This document shows, one piece after another, positions 31,516 to 39,386 of a stretch of DNA of 64,000 nucleotides. Source of the stretch: Palsa-504 sp963767565 (GTDB taxonomy: Bacteria > Actinomycetota > Actinomycetes > Streptosporangiales > Streptosporangiaceae). The notes under the pieces are model-generated. The model had not been told where the DNA came from. It searched no databases and saw only the letters and a program-made list of their open reading frames with translations. How positions within the stretch are numbered: the first letter of the stretch is position 1; each line of letters starts with the position of its first letter. The position numbers were made by a program, and so were the translations under genes. Location: the NCBI GenBank assembly GCA_963767565.1, contig CAVYEG010000006.1:2080016-2144015 (forward strand), given 5' to 3'.

Positions 31516-32646
31516 GTGCTGCTTCGGTTCGACGAGTACCCGTTCCATCAGATCACCGCGTCGTTCGCCGGCGTGGCAGGCAGCGACCCGCAGTGGAACG
31601 ACGGGCACTACGTCTGCCTGAGCGACCAGGCCGGGCAGGTAGGCCTGACCTCGTCGCTGCGGCTCTATCACAACAACGACGTCCTGGACGGGTTCGTGTG
31701 CCTGCGGCACGACGGCCGGCAGCACAACATCCGGCTGTCGCGCCGGCTGCGCCCGCACATGGACGAGCTGGCCGTGGGCCCGCTGCGGCTGGAGATCCTC
31801 GAGCCGATGCGGACGGTGCGGCTGGTCCTGGAGGACAACGAGTTCGGCTTGGCGCTGGACGTGACCTGCCGCAGCGCGACGGTGCCGTACGAGGACCCGG
31901 CCGAGGTGACGCGCATCGACGGCCGGCTGATCAGCGAGCGGATGACCTACGAGATCACCGGGAAGTGCGACGGGTGGGTCGAGGTCGGCGGCGAGCGGTT
32001 CGGCCTGGACGCGGCGACGGACTCGTTCTTCAGGAACCATTCGTGGGGCTACCAGGCGGGACGCGGCGGCCCGCGGCTGTACGCCGCGCCGACCATAGGT
32101 GCCCGGCGGCGGGTGCCCGGTGTCCGGCAGTGGGTGCTGTTCGACATGCCCGACCACGGCGGCTTCTACTTCGTCGACCCGAGCGGCCGCCGGGCGTCGG
32201 GGAAGGGCGCCATCATGCTGGCCGACCGCAGCGTCGCGGTGACCTCGGTCGAGCATGACCTGCAGTTCTACGACGGCGGGCGGCGGCTGCGGTCCGGCAT
32301 GTTCCAGCTGACCGACGCCGAGGGGGTCGTCCGCCGTTACGAGGTCGAGGACCTCGGCTGGGTCTACTGCCAGGGCGGCGGGTACTTCGGCGGCTTCAAC
32401 GACGGGCTGGGCCAGGGCGTGTACCGCGGTGACTATCACGTCGAAGGCGAGGTCTGGGACGTTTCGCATCCCACCCAGGTCGCCGACTCCAGCGGGCGGT
32501 CCTTCGAGTTCGACCATGCGTGGGCGGAGAACTTCACCCGGCTGACCAGCGGCGGGCGGGCCGGGCTGGCGCACTTCGAGTGCGTGGTCATCACCGTGGC
32601 GCAGGAATGGTCCGCGCATCCCGGGCAGGCCAGTGCGGATGGCTGA
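31516..32646 (+). CDS. CrtC/AttH-like lipocalin-type protein (hydroxyneurosporene synthase-like)
   Basis: 376 residues rich in beta-strands. Segments such as FHQITASFAGVAGSDPQWNDGHYVCLSDQ, ATDSFFRNHSWGYQAGRGG, FDMPDHGGFYFVDPSGR and YEVEDLGWVYCQGGGYFGGFNDG match the two-lipocalin architecture of CrtC/AttH or DUF7064/7065 proteins, where related enzymes hydrate isoprenoid double bonds. GTG 31516 follows GGGAGGG by nine bases. The next NTF2-like gene starts inside its last codons. Assignment to fold is fair, to reaction weak. Confidence 0.6.
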   Translation: MLLRFDEYPFHQITASFAGVAGSDPQWNDGHYVCLSDQAGQVGLTSSLRLYHNNDVLDGFVCLRHDGRQHNIRLSRRLRPHMDELAVGPLRLEILEPMRTVRLVLEDNEFGLALDVTCRSATVPYEDPAEVTRIDGRLISERMTYEITGKCDGWVEVGGERFGLDAATDSFFRNHSWGYQAGRGGPRLYAAPTIGARRRVPGVRQWVLFDMPDHGGFYFVDPSGRRASGKGAIMLADRSVAVTSVEHDLQFYDGGRRLRSGMFQLTDAEGVVRRYEVEDLGWVYCQGGGYFGGFNDGLGQGVYRGDYHVEGEVWDVSHPTQVADSSGRSFEFDHAWAENFTRLTSGGRAGLAHFECVVITVAQEWSAHPGQASADG

Positions 32647-33076
32647 CCCGGTGCAGCAGATCACCGCGCTGGTGTACCGCTACTGCGAGCTGTTCGACAC
32701 CGGGCAGTTCGACGAGTTCGCGGCGCAGTTCGAGCACGGGCAGTGGCACCGCGCCGATCCGGGCGCGGCCGCGGCCCGCCGCTGGATCGACGACAACGTG
32801 CACGTCTACGACGGGCTGCCGCGGACCAAGCACCTGACCACCAACCTGACCGTGCAGGTCGACGAGCAGGCCGGCACGGCCGCCGCCCGGTCCTACGTCA
32901 CCGTGCTGCAGGCATTGCCCGGCTTCGGCCTGCAGCCGATCTTCGCGGGCCGGTACCTGGACCGGTTCACCCGGATGGACGGCCGCTGGCAGTGGACGCG
33001 GCGCGAGGTGATCGGCGACCTGTACGGGGACGTCTCGCATCACGTACGCCATGGCGGGCCGGCGGGGGGCGGGTGA
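32639..33076 (+). CDS. NTF2-like (SnoaL) family protein
   Basis: 145 residues. VQQITALVYRYCELFDTGQFDEFAAQFEHGQWHR is the first helix and strand, and KHLTTNLTVQVDEQAGTAAARSYVTVLQALPGFGLQPIFAGRYLDRFTRMDGRWQWTRREVIGDLYGDVSHHV the rest. The pattern T.N..V.VD...A.A.SY..VLQ is typical of the ring-hydroxylating dioxygenase-beta/bile-acid dehydratase-like branch. ATG 32639 overlaps the CrtC/AttH-like stop. Followed directly by an F420-type oxidoreductase. Confidence 0.85.
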   Translation: MADPVQQITALVYRYCELFDTGQFDEFAAQFEHGQWHRADPGAAAARRWIDDNVHVYDGLPRTKHLTTNLTVQVDEQAGTAAARSYVTVLQALPGFGLQPIFAGRYLDRFTRMDGRWQWTRREVIGDLYGDVSHHVRHGGPAGGG

Positions 33077-33083
33077 GGGACGG

Positions 33084-33980
33084 GTGGACCTCGGCGTCAT
33101 CTTCCCCACCACGGCGATCGGGACCGATCCCGCGGTGATCCGCGACTTCGCGCAGACCGCGGAGGGGCTGGGTTACCGGCGGCTGCTCACCTACGACCAC
33201 GTCCTCGGGGCCGTTCACGCCGATCGCGACCCGCCGCTGATCGGGCCGTACACGCAGGACGACCCCTTCCACGAGCCGCTCGTCCTGCTCGGCTTCCTGG
33301 CCGCCTGTACCGCGACCATCGAGCTCGGGGTGGCGGTCCTGGTGCTGCCTCAGCGCCAGACCGCGCTGGTCGCCAAGCAGGCCGCCGAGGTGGACGTGCT
33401 CTCCGGCGGGCGCATGGTGCTGGCCGTCGGGACCGGCTGGAATCCGGTCGAGTACGAAAGCCTGGGCATGCCGTTCACCGCCCGCGGGCGGCGGCTCGAC
33501 GAGCAGGTCGAGCTGCTGCGCAGGCTCTGGCGCGAACCCGTGCTCGACTACCGCGGCGAGTTCCACCGCATCGACCGGGCCGGGATACTGCCGCGACCCG
33601 GCCGGGGCACCATACCGCTGTGGTTCGGCGGCGGCGCCGAGGTGTCGCTGGCCCGGGCCGCGCGCACCGGGGACGGCTTCGTGTTCGGCTCGGCGGGCCC
33701 GCGCACCCACCGCCGGGCCGCGCGGCTGCGCGAGCTGCTCGCCGAACAGGGCCGCGACCCGGCGGCCTTCGGCATGGACGCGATGATCGACTACGCGCTC
33801 GGGCCGCAGTGCTGGGCGGACGAGGTGCCCGCCTGGCAGGCGGCGGGCGGGAGCATCCTGTCCATCCAGACGATGCAGTCGGGCACCGGCTACCAGCGTG
33901 TCATGCACCACAAGCTGGACCGCCCGGCCGCCCACATCGCCGCCCTGGGCGAGTTCGCCCGTGTGCTGCGCGGCGGCTAG
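33084..33980 (+). CDS. LLM class (F420-dependent type) oxidoreductase
   Basis: 298 residues of the luciferase-like fold. DLGVIFPTTAIGTDPAVIRDFAQTAEGLGYRRLLTYDHVLG opens the TIM barrel, VLVLPQRQTALVAKQAAEVDVLSGGRMVLAVGTGWNPVEYESLG is the characteristic central block, and IPLWFGGGAEVSLARAARTGDGFVFG the cofactor side. Such proteins in actinobacteria use coenzyme F420 or FMN to reduce or oxidise alcohols, ketones or enoyl groups. GTG 33084 is favoured by family alignment; a longer frame from ATG 33051 overlaps the upstream gene. Fourth gene of the rightward module-B operon. Confidence 0.85.
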   Translation: MDLGVIFPTTAIGTDPAVIRDFAQTAEGLGYRRLLTYDHVLGAVHADRDPPLIGPYTQDDPFHEPLVLLGFLAACTATIELGVAVLVLPQRQTALVAKQAAEVDVLSGGRMVLAVGTGWNPVEYESLGMPFTARGRRLDEQVELLRRLWREPVLDYRGEFHRIDRAGILPRPGRGTIPLWFGGGAEVSLARAARTGDGFVFGSAGPRTHRRAARLRELLAEQGRDPAAFGMDAMIDYALGPQCWADEVPAWQAAGGSILSIQTMQSGTGYQRVMHHKLDRPAAHIAALGEFARVLRGG

Positions 33981-34023
33981 GGTACCGGAAACCAGTCGCG
34001 CCGGTCCGGCGGATATCTCATGC

Positions 34024-34240
34024 CTGAGGACATGTTCTGGTTGCCCGGCCTGGCGAACTGGGTTATGGCCTGGGAGACCGATGAGTTCGTGCTGGACCCG
34101 TCCCGGGTAACCGTCTACATCGGCGCCACCGGCATCGAGGGCGACGCGTTCAAGCGCAGCCGCCTGATGGACCGCTACGGGGTGCAGATCAACAAGACGT
34201 CCCGGAACACGGTGCTGTTCATGACCTCGATCGGCACCGG
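34024..34240 (+). pseudogene. Fragment of an Orn/Lys/Arg decarboxylase
   Basis: The frame from ATG 34021 contains DPSRVTVYIGATGIEGDAF (about 34095-34150) and then LMDRYGVQINKTSRNTVLFMTSIGTG. This is the C-terminal part of the PLP-dependent major domain of basic amino acid decarboxylases. The PLP lysine region and both ends are missing, and homology stops near 34240, where the SDR gene's 3' end follows on the other strand. A truncated remnant of about 70 residues. This fills the 33981-34279 gap. Confidence 0.7.
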
Positions 34241-34279
34241 TCGGCCGTGCCGGGCGAGGATGGAGCTGCGGAAGGCGCT

Positions 34280-35068
34280 TTACCGGTCCTGGCGCCGGGG
34301 GTCGTCTGGCGTGGTCGGCGCCCGGAAGGCCGCGTGGACGGTCGTCATGACCTGTCTCGGCTCGTCCAGCAGGGCCCGGAACGGCTCCCCCACCACGTCG
34401 CGGACCAGTTCGGCGAAGCGGTCCGGCCATATCGTGCGCTGGCCGGCCAGCCAGCCGTCGAGGGCGAGCGCGGCGATCTGGGCCGGGGGGACCTTGGCGG
34501 TGCTGCCGAACGCGGCGCCCATGTCGGTGTCGATGAACCCGGGGAGGACGACCGTCACCGTGGCCCCGCTGTCCCGCAGTTCCTCACGCAGGTCGAGGGC
34601 GAGCATCAGGCAGGCGGCCTTGCTGGCGCTGTAGACCGGGGCGCTGCGCGACAGCGCTACCGCGCTGACCGACAGGACGAAGATGACGCCGGACCCGGGC
34701 CGGCGCAAGGCGGGCGCGAACGCCCGGGCCAGGCCCAGCGGCCCGAAGAAGTTCACCTCCATGACCTCCCGGAGCGCGGCCTCGTTGACATCGCTCAGCA
34801 GGGGCCGCTGGCAGGTGACGCCGGCGTTGCAGACGAGCAGGTCGACGTCGGGGTGCTCGCTGGCCACCGCGGCGACCTGGGCCCGGTCGGTGACGTCGAG
34901 CCTGGCCGGCACGACGCGGGCCGGATCCTCGAACGGGGGCAGCGACGCGGTATCGCGCGCGGCGGCGACGACGGTCGCCGCCTGCCGGCTCAGCGCCGCC
35001 CCCACAAAGGCGGCGCCGACGCCGCGATTGGCACCAGTGATCAGAACCTCGCGTCCGGTCAGGTCCAT
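34280..35068 (-). CDS. SDR family oxidoreductase
   Basis: 262 residues. GREVLITGANRGVGAAFV is the cofactor site, VDLLVCNAGV the NAG motif, and YSASKAACLMLALDLREEL the catalytic Tyr and Lys. LPGFIDTDM follows. The C-terminus is unlike FabG (no VDGG motif) and resembles SDRs that act on bulky substrates or act as ketoreductases with a C-terminal lid (AGQRTIWPDRFAELVRD). ATG 35068 has GGAGG ten bases upstream. It is the last gene of the leftward P450 operon, 218 bases after the phosphatase gene. Confidence 0.86.
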   Translation of the reverse strand: MDLTGREVLITGANRGVGAAFVGAALSRQAATVVAAARDTASLPPFEDPARVVPARLDVTDRAQVAAVASEHPDVDLLVCNAGVTCQRPLLSDVNEAALREVMEVNFFGPLGLARAFAPALRRPGSGVIFVLSVSAVALSRSAPVYSASKAACLMLALDLREELRDSGATVTVVLPGFIDTDMGAAFGSTAKVPPAQIAALALDGWLAGQRTIWPDRFAELVRDVVGEPFRALLDEPRQVMTTVHAAFRAPTTPDDPRRQDR

Positions 35069-35286
35069 CGCCTGCCCCTCCTGTTTGCGGATGACACAGG
35101 CCGCGGCCTGTCCTATGGGGACCGCGGCGGCACTTCACCTCGAGCACGGCTGTCCCGCGCCGGGTGCACCTGCCAGCGCCTGCCGCCCGGTGAAGGTGGC
35201 CGCGGCGTAGGAGAGGTAGCGCGCCCGCGCCGCCTCGGCAAGCCAGGGCAGTTTAGGGTCCGCGGATGCTCGTTCGCATCGCAGGC

Positions 35287-35964
35287 TCAGCGGTAGGTGA
35301 TCAGCGAACGGTCACCTTCCAGGTGCGCATGATCATTGAACGTCAGCAGATGGGTACCCGTCCGGCCGATGATGAGCTTGGTGACACTGGTATTCACGAT
35401 CACGCGGGCCAGGGCCGGCCACTGCTCGGCAGGCAGGCCGACGAGCCTGGCGCAGGCCACCGCGATCACCCCCGCTGATGTGACGGCCATCGTCGTGCCA
35501 GGCATGGCCGACAGGTCGGTGACCACGGCTGCGACTCGGGTAGTGAAGGCGCTGTGCGTCTCCGGATAGCTGCGCGTCTCCGGATGGCTGGCTCCTGCCT
35601 GTATCCATCGGCTGATCGCCTCGTCCAGCGCCGACTGGAGGGCACGGCGGGATTCTGGCGTGATAGCCGAGGCGAAAGGGTTCCTGGTGCCGTGGTCCGC
35701 CAGGACCCCCACGTGGTCGTATTCGTCCAGCCGGTCATCAGTGGCGAGATCGCCCAGCGGGATGCCTAGCTCGGCCATGGCCTCGCGGGCGGTGTCCCGC
35801 TGGCGGACCAGGCCACCGCTCCATACGCGGCGGACACTGGCGTCGGCCTGGGCCAGCCGGGCCCCGACCGACCGAGCCTGGCGATGGCCGAGCTCAGAGA
35901 GCTGATCGTAGTCGGGCGTGCCGAGGGAGCCCTGGCCGTGCCGGACCAGCAAGAGCACTCCCAC
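35287..35964 (-). CDS. Histidine phosphatase family protein
   Basis: 225 residues. The N-terminal LLLVRHGQGS places the phospho-accepting His at residue 9 in the RHG motif, and LSELGHRQARSVGARL follows as in phosphoglycerate-mutase-like phosphatases. The second catalytic site, usually SHG, reads TSAGVIAVACARLVG, so the second His is replaced by Ala; related actinobacterial proteins often have TSGG here. GTG 35964 follows GGGAGG. It would dephosphorylate a small metabolite. It lies 86 bases after a second phosphatase gene, surE. Confidence 0.85.
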   Translation of the reverse strand: MGVLLLVRHGQGSLGTPDYDQLSELGHRQARSVGARLAQADASVRRVWSGGLVRQRDTAREAMAELGIPLGDLATDDRLDEYDHVGVLADHGTRNPFASAITPESRRALQSALDEAISRWIQAGASHPETRSYPETHSAFTTRVAAVVTDLSAMPGTTMAVTSAGVIAVACARLVGLPAEQWPALARVIVNTSVTKLIIGRTGTHLLTFNDHAHLEGDRSLITYR

Positions 35965-36050
35965 GTCACGCCTCCCGTCGCCGGCGGTCGTCCCAGACCG
36001 GCCCTTCGCCGAGCTGATCAGCGCTCGGCCAGGCCACCTGAACGTCCTGA

Positions 36051-36863
36051 TTACGCATCTGGTGCAGGCCCTCCCGGTGGCATCCAGTCGGTGTTCGCGG
36101 TCATCTGCCAGGTCAGCGGGGTGACCGATGCCACCTGGTCGCGGACAATGGCGTGAATGTCCGTCCCGGGCTCCAGGCGATCCCAGTCGACGAACACTTC
36201 GACGGGGAACTGGTACGGCTGGTCGAGCGGGCGGGCGGAACTCGGCCGGCCACGGACGTAGTACAGCTGGTGGCTCTGCACCGTCTTGCGCAACTCGGTG
36301 CGGGTCGTAGCGCCGCGGGGCACGTTCAGGTTGAGCACCGACACCCCGTCCGGCATGCCGTCGTCGATTACCTGCCTGGCCAGCAGCCGGGTGAAGTGCC
36401 GGGCGGCGGTCCAGTCGACGGTACTGAAGGTCCGCCACTCGCTGATGTGCGCGGTGATCGCCGCGGCGATACTCGGGATGCCATAGGCGTCCGCCTCGAA
36501 CGCGGCGCCAATTGTTCCGCTCACCCCGATTGCGCCGCCGACGTTCTCGCCATAGTTAATGCCGCTGACGCACAATCCGATCGGTCGCCCGGCAAGCTCC
36601 AGAACCGCGTGCGTCACGGCCATCACCGGCGATCCGGAGATCGCGTAGCCGGGCACGGTGCGTCCCGCGACGTGCATCTCGGTGCGCTGGACGATACCGG
36701 CGTCGGTGTCGGTCACGAAGGCACGGCTCATAGCGGTCTGCTGCGTCGCGGGCGCGACGAGGAGCAGGTCGCCCAGGTCGGCCACGGCCTCGGCGGCAGC
36801 CTGCAGCCCCGGCGAGAGCAGCCCGTCGTCGTTGGTGATCAGGATCAGCGGCGAATCCGGCAC
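36051..36863 (-). CDS. surE: 5'/3'-nucleotidase SurE-like phosphatase
   Basis: 270 residues. The metal site NDDG is at 11-14, VAPATQQTAMSRAFV follows at about 36, and SGINYGENVG is the second conserved block, as in SurE survival protein phosphatases acting on nucleoside monophosphates and other phosphate esters. GTG 36863 begins ten bases after the P450 stop, so it is in the same operon. The stand-alone housekeeping surE is usually placed elsewhere; location between a cytochrome P450 and a histidine phosphatase is unusual and suggests a pathway-specific phosphatase. Confidence 0.88.
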   Translation of the reverse strand: MPDSPLILITNDDGLLSPGLQAAAEAVADLGDLLLVAPATQQTAMSRAFVTDTDAGIVQRTEMHVAGRTVPGYAISGSPVMAVTHAVLELAGRPIGLCVSGINYGENVGGAIGVSGTIGAAFEADAYGIPSIAAAITAHISEWRTFSTVDWTAARHFTRLLARQVIDDGMPDGVSVLNLNVPRGATTRTELRKTVQSHQLYYVRGRPSSARPLDQPYQFPVEVFVDWDRLEPGTDIHAIVRDQVASVTPLTWQMTANTDWMPPGGPAPDA

Positions 36864-36872
36864 GAGCGACGC

Positions 36873-38141
36873 CTAGTCCGCCGGGCGGCGCCGGACTCGA
36901 ACCGGCAGCTCGAGAAGGCCGCGGACCATGAAGCTCGCGTTGTACCGCAGCGGCTCGCGGTCGATGACCGTCAGGGCGGCAATCTGCCGGGCCAGCACCT
37001 GGGTCGAGATCACGGCTTCCATGCGGGCCAGCGGGTTGCCGATGCAGGCGTGCTTGCCCATGCCGAAGGCCAGATGATGCTGCAACCCGTCACGGTCGGG
37101 GTCGAACCCGGCAGCATCGGCGTAGACCTCCTCGTCCCGGTTCGCCGAAGCGAACGAGACCACCAGAACCGAGTCAGCGGGAATGTCGACGCCGGCCAGC
37201 CGCGTGTCGGCGGTGGCGCGCCGGAACGCGGTCTGGGACGGGGTCGCCCAGCGCAACGCCTCCTCAACGACCGCCCGTGCTCGCTCAGGTTCAGCGCGAA
37301 CGCGGTCCCATTCGTCTGGCTTGGTGGCCAGGAGCCGGACGATCTCGGTGATCAGCTTCCCGCTGGTTTCGTTGCCGGCGATCACGAGCTCGCGTAGCAG
37401 GGTCAGCAGCTGCGCCATCGGAATAGGGTCCTCCGCTGGACCGGGGTCGTCCGCCGCCTGCACCAGCGTGGATAGCAGCCCTGCCCTGGGCTGTCGGCGG
37501 ACCTGCTCGATCTCGGCGGCCATCGTCTGTTGGTAGTGCAGCAGGGTGCGCTCGTTGTCGATCCATGCCGCCGCCTCCGGCATTCCGCCGATCGAGGCGG
37601 CGGCGGCGACCGACCACCGGCGGATGTCGGCGCGGCGCGATTCCGGCAGCCCGAGAACCCGCGAGATCGCCCAGACGGGCAAGGGCTCGGCGAAGGCGGC
37701 CATGAAGTCCAGCTCGGCACCGTCGGGCAGCGCCGCGGTGAGTTCTTCCGCCGACTGGCGGACCAGCGGTTCCATCCACGTGAGTGACCGCGGGGTGAAG
37801 GCGCGCTGCACGAGCTGGCGCAGCCGGGTGTGGTCGGGTGGGTCATTGGTGCCGAGCGCGGGGGTATAGGGCCAGCCCTGCGCCCGGATCCGCGCGACCT
37901 CATCCGCCACCTCGGGCGGCGGCTGGGTGTGCTTGTGCACCCGGGATGAGAACCGCTGGGCGTCGCGCAGCACCTCGCGGGCGGTCTCGGCCTTCGTGAC
38001 GAGATACCAGCCGTGCCGGGGAAGATAGTGGACCGCCCCGGACCGGCGAAGCTGCTCGTAGACCGCCGAAGGATCGTCCTGGAACTGCGGGCCGAACAGG
38101 TCGAGGTCGCCGGACGCGCCCAGTACGTGGTCTGGCTTCAT
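36873..38141 (-). CDS. Cytochrome P450
   Basis: 422 residues. The I-helix motif VIAGNETSGKL gives the acid-alcohol pair, EALR is the ExxR motif, and FGMGKHACIGNPLARME places the heme-ligating Cys at 366. QRFSSRVHKH and DPPDHTRLRQLVQRAFTPR are typical of soluble bacterial CYPs. It would hydroxylate a substrate with electrons from ferredoxin; neither ferredoxin nor reductase is adjacent. ATG 38141 begins one base after the SDR stop (TGAGATG). Central gene of an operon with three SDRs, an NTF2-like protein, an isomerase and two phosphatases. Confidence 0.93.
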   Translation of the reverse strand: MKPDHVLGASGDLDLFGPQFQDDPSAVYEQLRRSGAVHYLPRHGWYLVTKAETAREVLRDAQRFSSRVHKHTQPPPEVADEVARIRAQGWPYTPALGTNDPPDHTRLRQLVQRAFTPRSLTWMEPLVRQSAEELTAALPDGAELDFMAAFAEPLPVWAISRVLGLPESRRADIRRWSVAAAASIGGMPEAAAWIDNERTLLHYQQTMAAEIEQVRRQPRAGLLSTLVQAADDPGPAEDPIPMAQLLTLLRELVIAGNETSGKLITEIVRLLATKPDEWDRVRAEPERARAVVEEALRWATPSQTAFRRATADTRLAGVDIPADSVLVVSFASANRDEEVYADAAGFDPDRDGLQHHLAFGMGKHACIGNPLARMEAVISTQVLARQIAALTVIDREPLRYNASFMVRGLLELPVRVRRRPAD

Positions 38142-38142
38142 C

Positions 38143-38913
38143 TCAGTATCCAATGCGCAGGGTGAACGAACCGTCCACCACGAGGTTCTGCCCGCTGACC
38201 CACGACGCCATCGGGCTGGCCAGGAAGGCGACCACGTTGGCCACCTCGTCCGCACGGCCGAACCGGCCGGACGGGTGCCGGGCCTTGTTGGCCTCGTAAT
38301 AGTCCGGCTTCTTCTGCCGGATCCGGTCCCACGACCCGCCGTCGATGTAGATCGGGCCCGGCGACACCGCGTTCACACGAATCCCCTCCGGGCCAAGCTC
38401 CTTCGCGAGCTGGCTGACGTAGTTGACCAGCGCCGCCTTCATCGGGCCGTAGCTGAGCCCGCCGCCTGGGTAATAGTGGTTCTCCACCGCGGTGATCGTC
38501 CCGATCTGTACGATGCTGCCGGCCTCGCTCCGCCGCAAGAACGGCACTGCCGCGTCAACCAGCGTGACCGCCGACATCACGTCGACCTCGAAATTTCGCC
38601 GCCACCCTTCCGGTGTGTGCGGGATACCTCCGAGCGCGCTCGCGTTCGACACGATCACGTCGACGCCGCCGAGCCCCCTGGCCGACTCCTCCACCCACGC
38701 GGCGAGCGCCGGGTGGTCGCTGGCATCGACGGCCGCGCCGATGACCTCGCCGTTCGGCCCCAGCTCCTTGGCGGCGAGCTCGACGCCCGCCGCATTCCGC
38801 GCGCAGATCGCAACCCGCATGCCTTCGGCGACGAGCCGCTCGACCACGGCCCGGCCGATGCCGCGGCTACCGCCCGTTACCAGCGCCTTCTTGCCGGCCA
38901 ACCCTAGGTCCAT
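38143..38913 (-). CDS. SDR family oxidoreductase (FabG-like)
   Basis: 256 residues. KKALVTGGSRGIGRAVV is the cofactor motif. LSYGPMKAALVNYVSQLAKELG holds the catalytic Tyr and Lys. VNAVSPGPIYIDGGSWDRIRQ is shared with the SDR at 2648, suggesting related substrates for the two operons. The C-terminal SGQNLVVDGSF is standard. ATG 38913 overlaps the upstream NTF2-like stop (38904). It is coupled to the P450 gene. Confidence 0.9.
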   Translation of the reverse strand: MDLGLAGKKALVTGGSRGIGRAVVERLVAEGMRVAICARNAAGVELAAKELGPNGEVIGAAVDASDHPALAAWVEESARGLGGVDVIVSNASALGGIPHTPEGWRRNFEVDVMSAVTLVDAAVPFLRRSEAGSIVQIGTITAVENHYYPGGGLSYGPMKAALVNYVSQLAKELGPEGIRVNAVSPGPIYIDGGSWDRIRQKKPDYYEANKARHPSGRFGRADEVANVVAFLASPMASWVSGQNLVVDGSFTLRIGY

Positions 38914-39386
38914 GGTCGGTGCTCCGTCCGCCGCGTTACCGCAGCTGCTCGGTCCCCCCGCGGCGGAAGGGGTATGACCACACCACGGTCCATGGCGCCG
39001 CGGTAGAGCATGTGCATGGCACGGGAGGCGAACCGCCACCCGTCCGGGGAGCGCACGTACTGGTCGTCGTAGTGCCCGAGGTGCAGGGTGCCGTCGCCCT
39101 GCGCGCGCTGGTTGAACTCGATGATGTACCACGCGCCGCGGGCCCGGTCGCCGTCGATGTCGATCAGGCCGGTGGTCACCACCTGCCCGACCCAGTCGTA
39201 CTTAGCGATGGCCGTGCGCCACAGGTTCAGGGTCTCGGCCCGGCCGGAGGTGACCCGGCCGCCGCCCAGGTCCCAGCGGCAGTCCTCGGCCCAGGTTGCC
39301 GCCCAGGCGTCCGGGTCGCGACGGCACACCGCGTCGGCGTACCGGGCCACCAGCGCCCGGATGGCCAGGTCGTCTTCCACGCTCAT
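38904..39386 (-). CDS. NTF2-like (SnoaL) family protein
   Basis: 160 residues: LAIRALVARYADAVCRRDPDAWAATWAEDCRWDLGGGRVTSGRAETLNLW is the opening helix and strand with the conserved Tyr-Asp dyad region of ketosteroid-isomerase and BaiE-like dehydratases. GQVVTTGLIDIDGDRARGAWYIIEFNQR and LGHYDDQYVRSPDGWRFASRAMHMLYRG close the fold. ATG 39386 overlaps the isomerase stop by four bases (ATGA). Possible dehydratase or isomerase in the P450 operon. Confidence 0.86.
   Translation of the reverse strand: MSVEDDLAIRALVARYADAVCRRDPDAWAATWAEDCRWDLGGGRVTSGRAETLNLWRTAIAKYDWVGQVVTTGLIDIDGDRARGAWYIIEFNQRAQGDGTLHLGHYDDQYVRSPDGWRFASRAMHMLYRGAMDRGVVIPLPPRGDRAAAVTRRTEHRPWT

Noticed and set aside
35125..35280. 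Reverse-strand coding-like stretch (DPKLPWLAEAARARYLSYAAATFTG) between the SDR and phosphatase genes
   Set aside because: No start codon or ribosome site, no recognised family, ends after about 45 codons; could be a gene remnant but not supportable.
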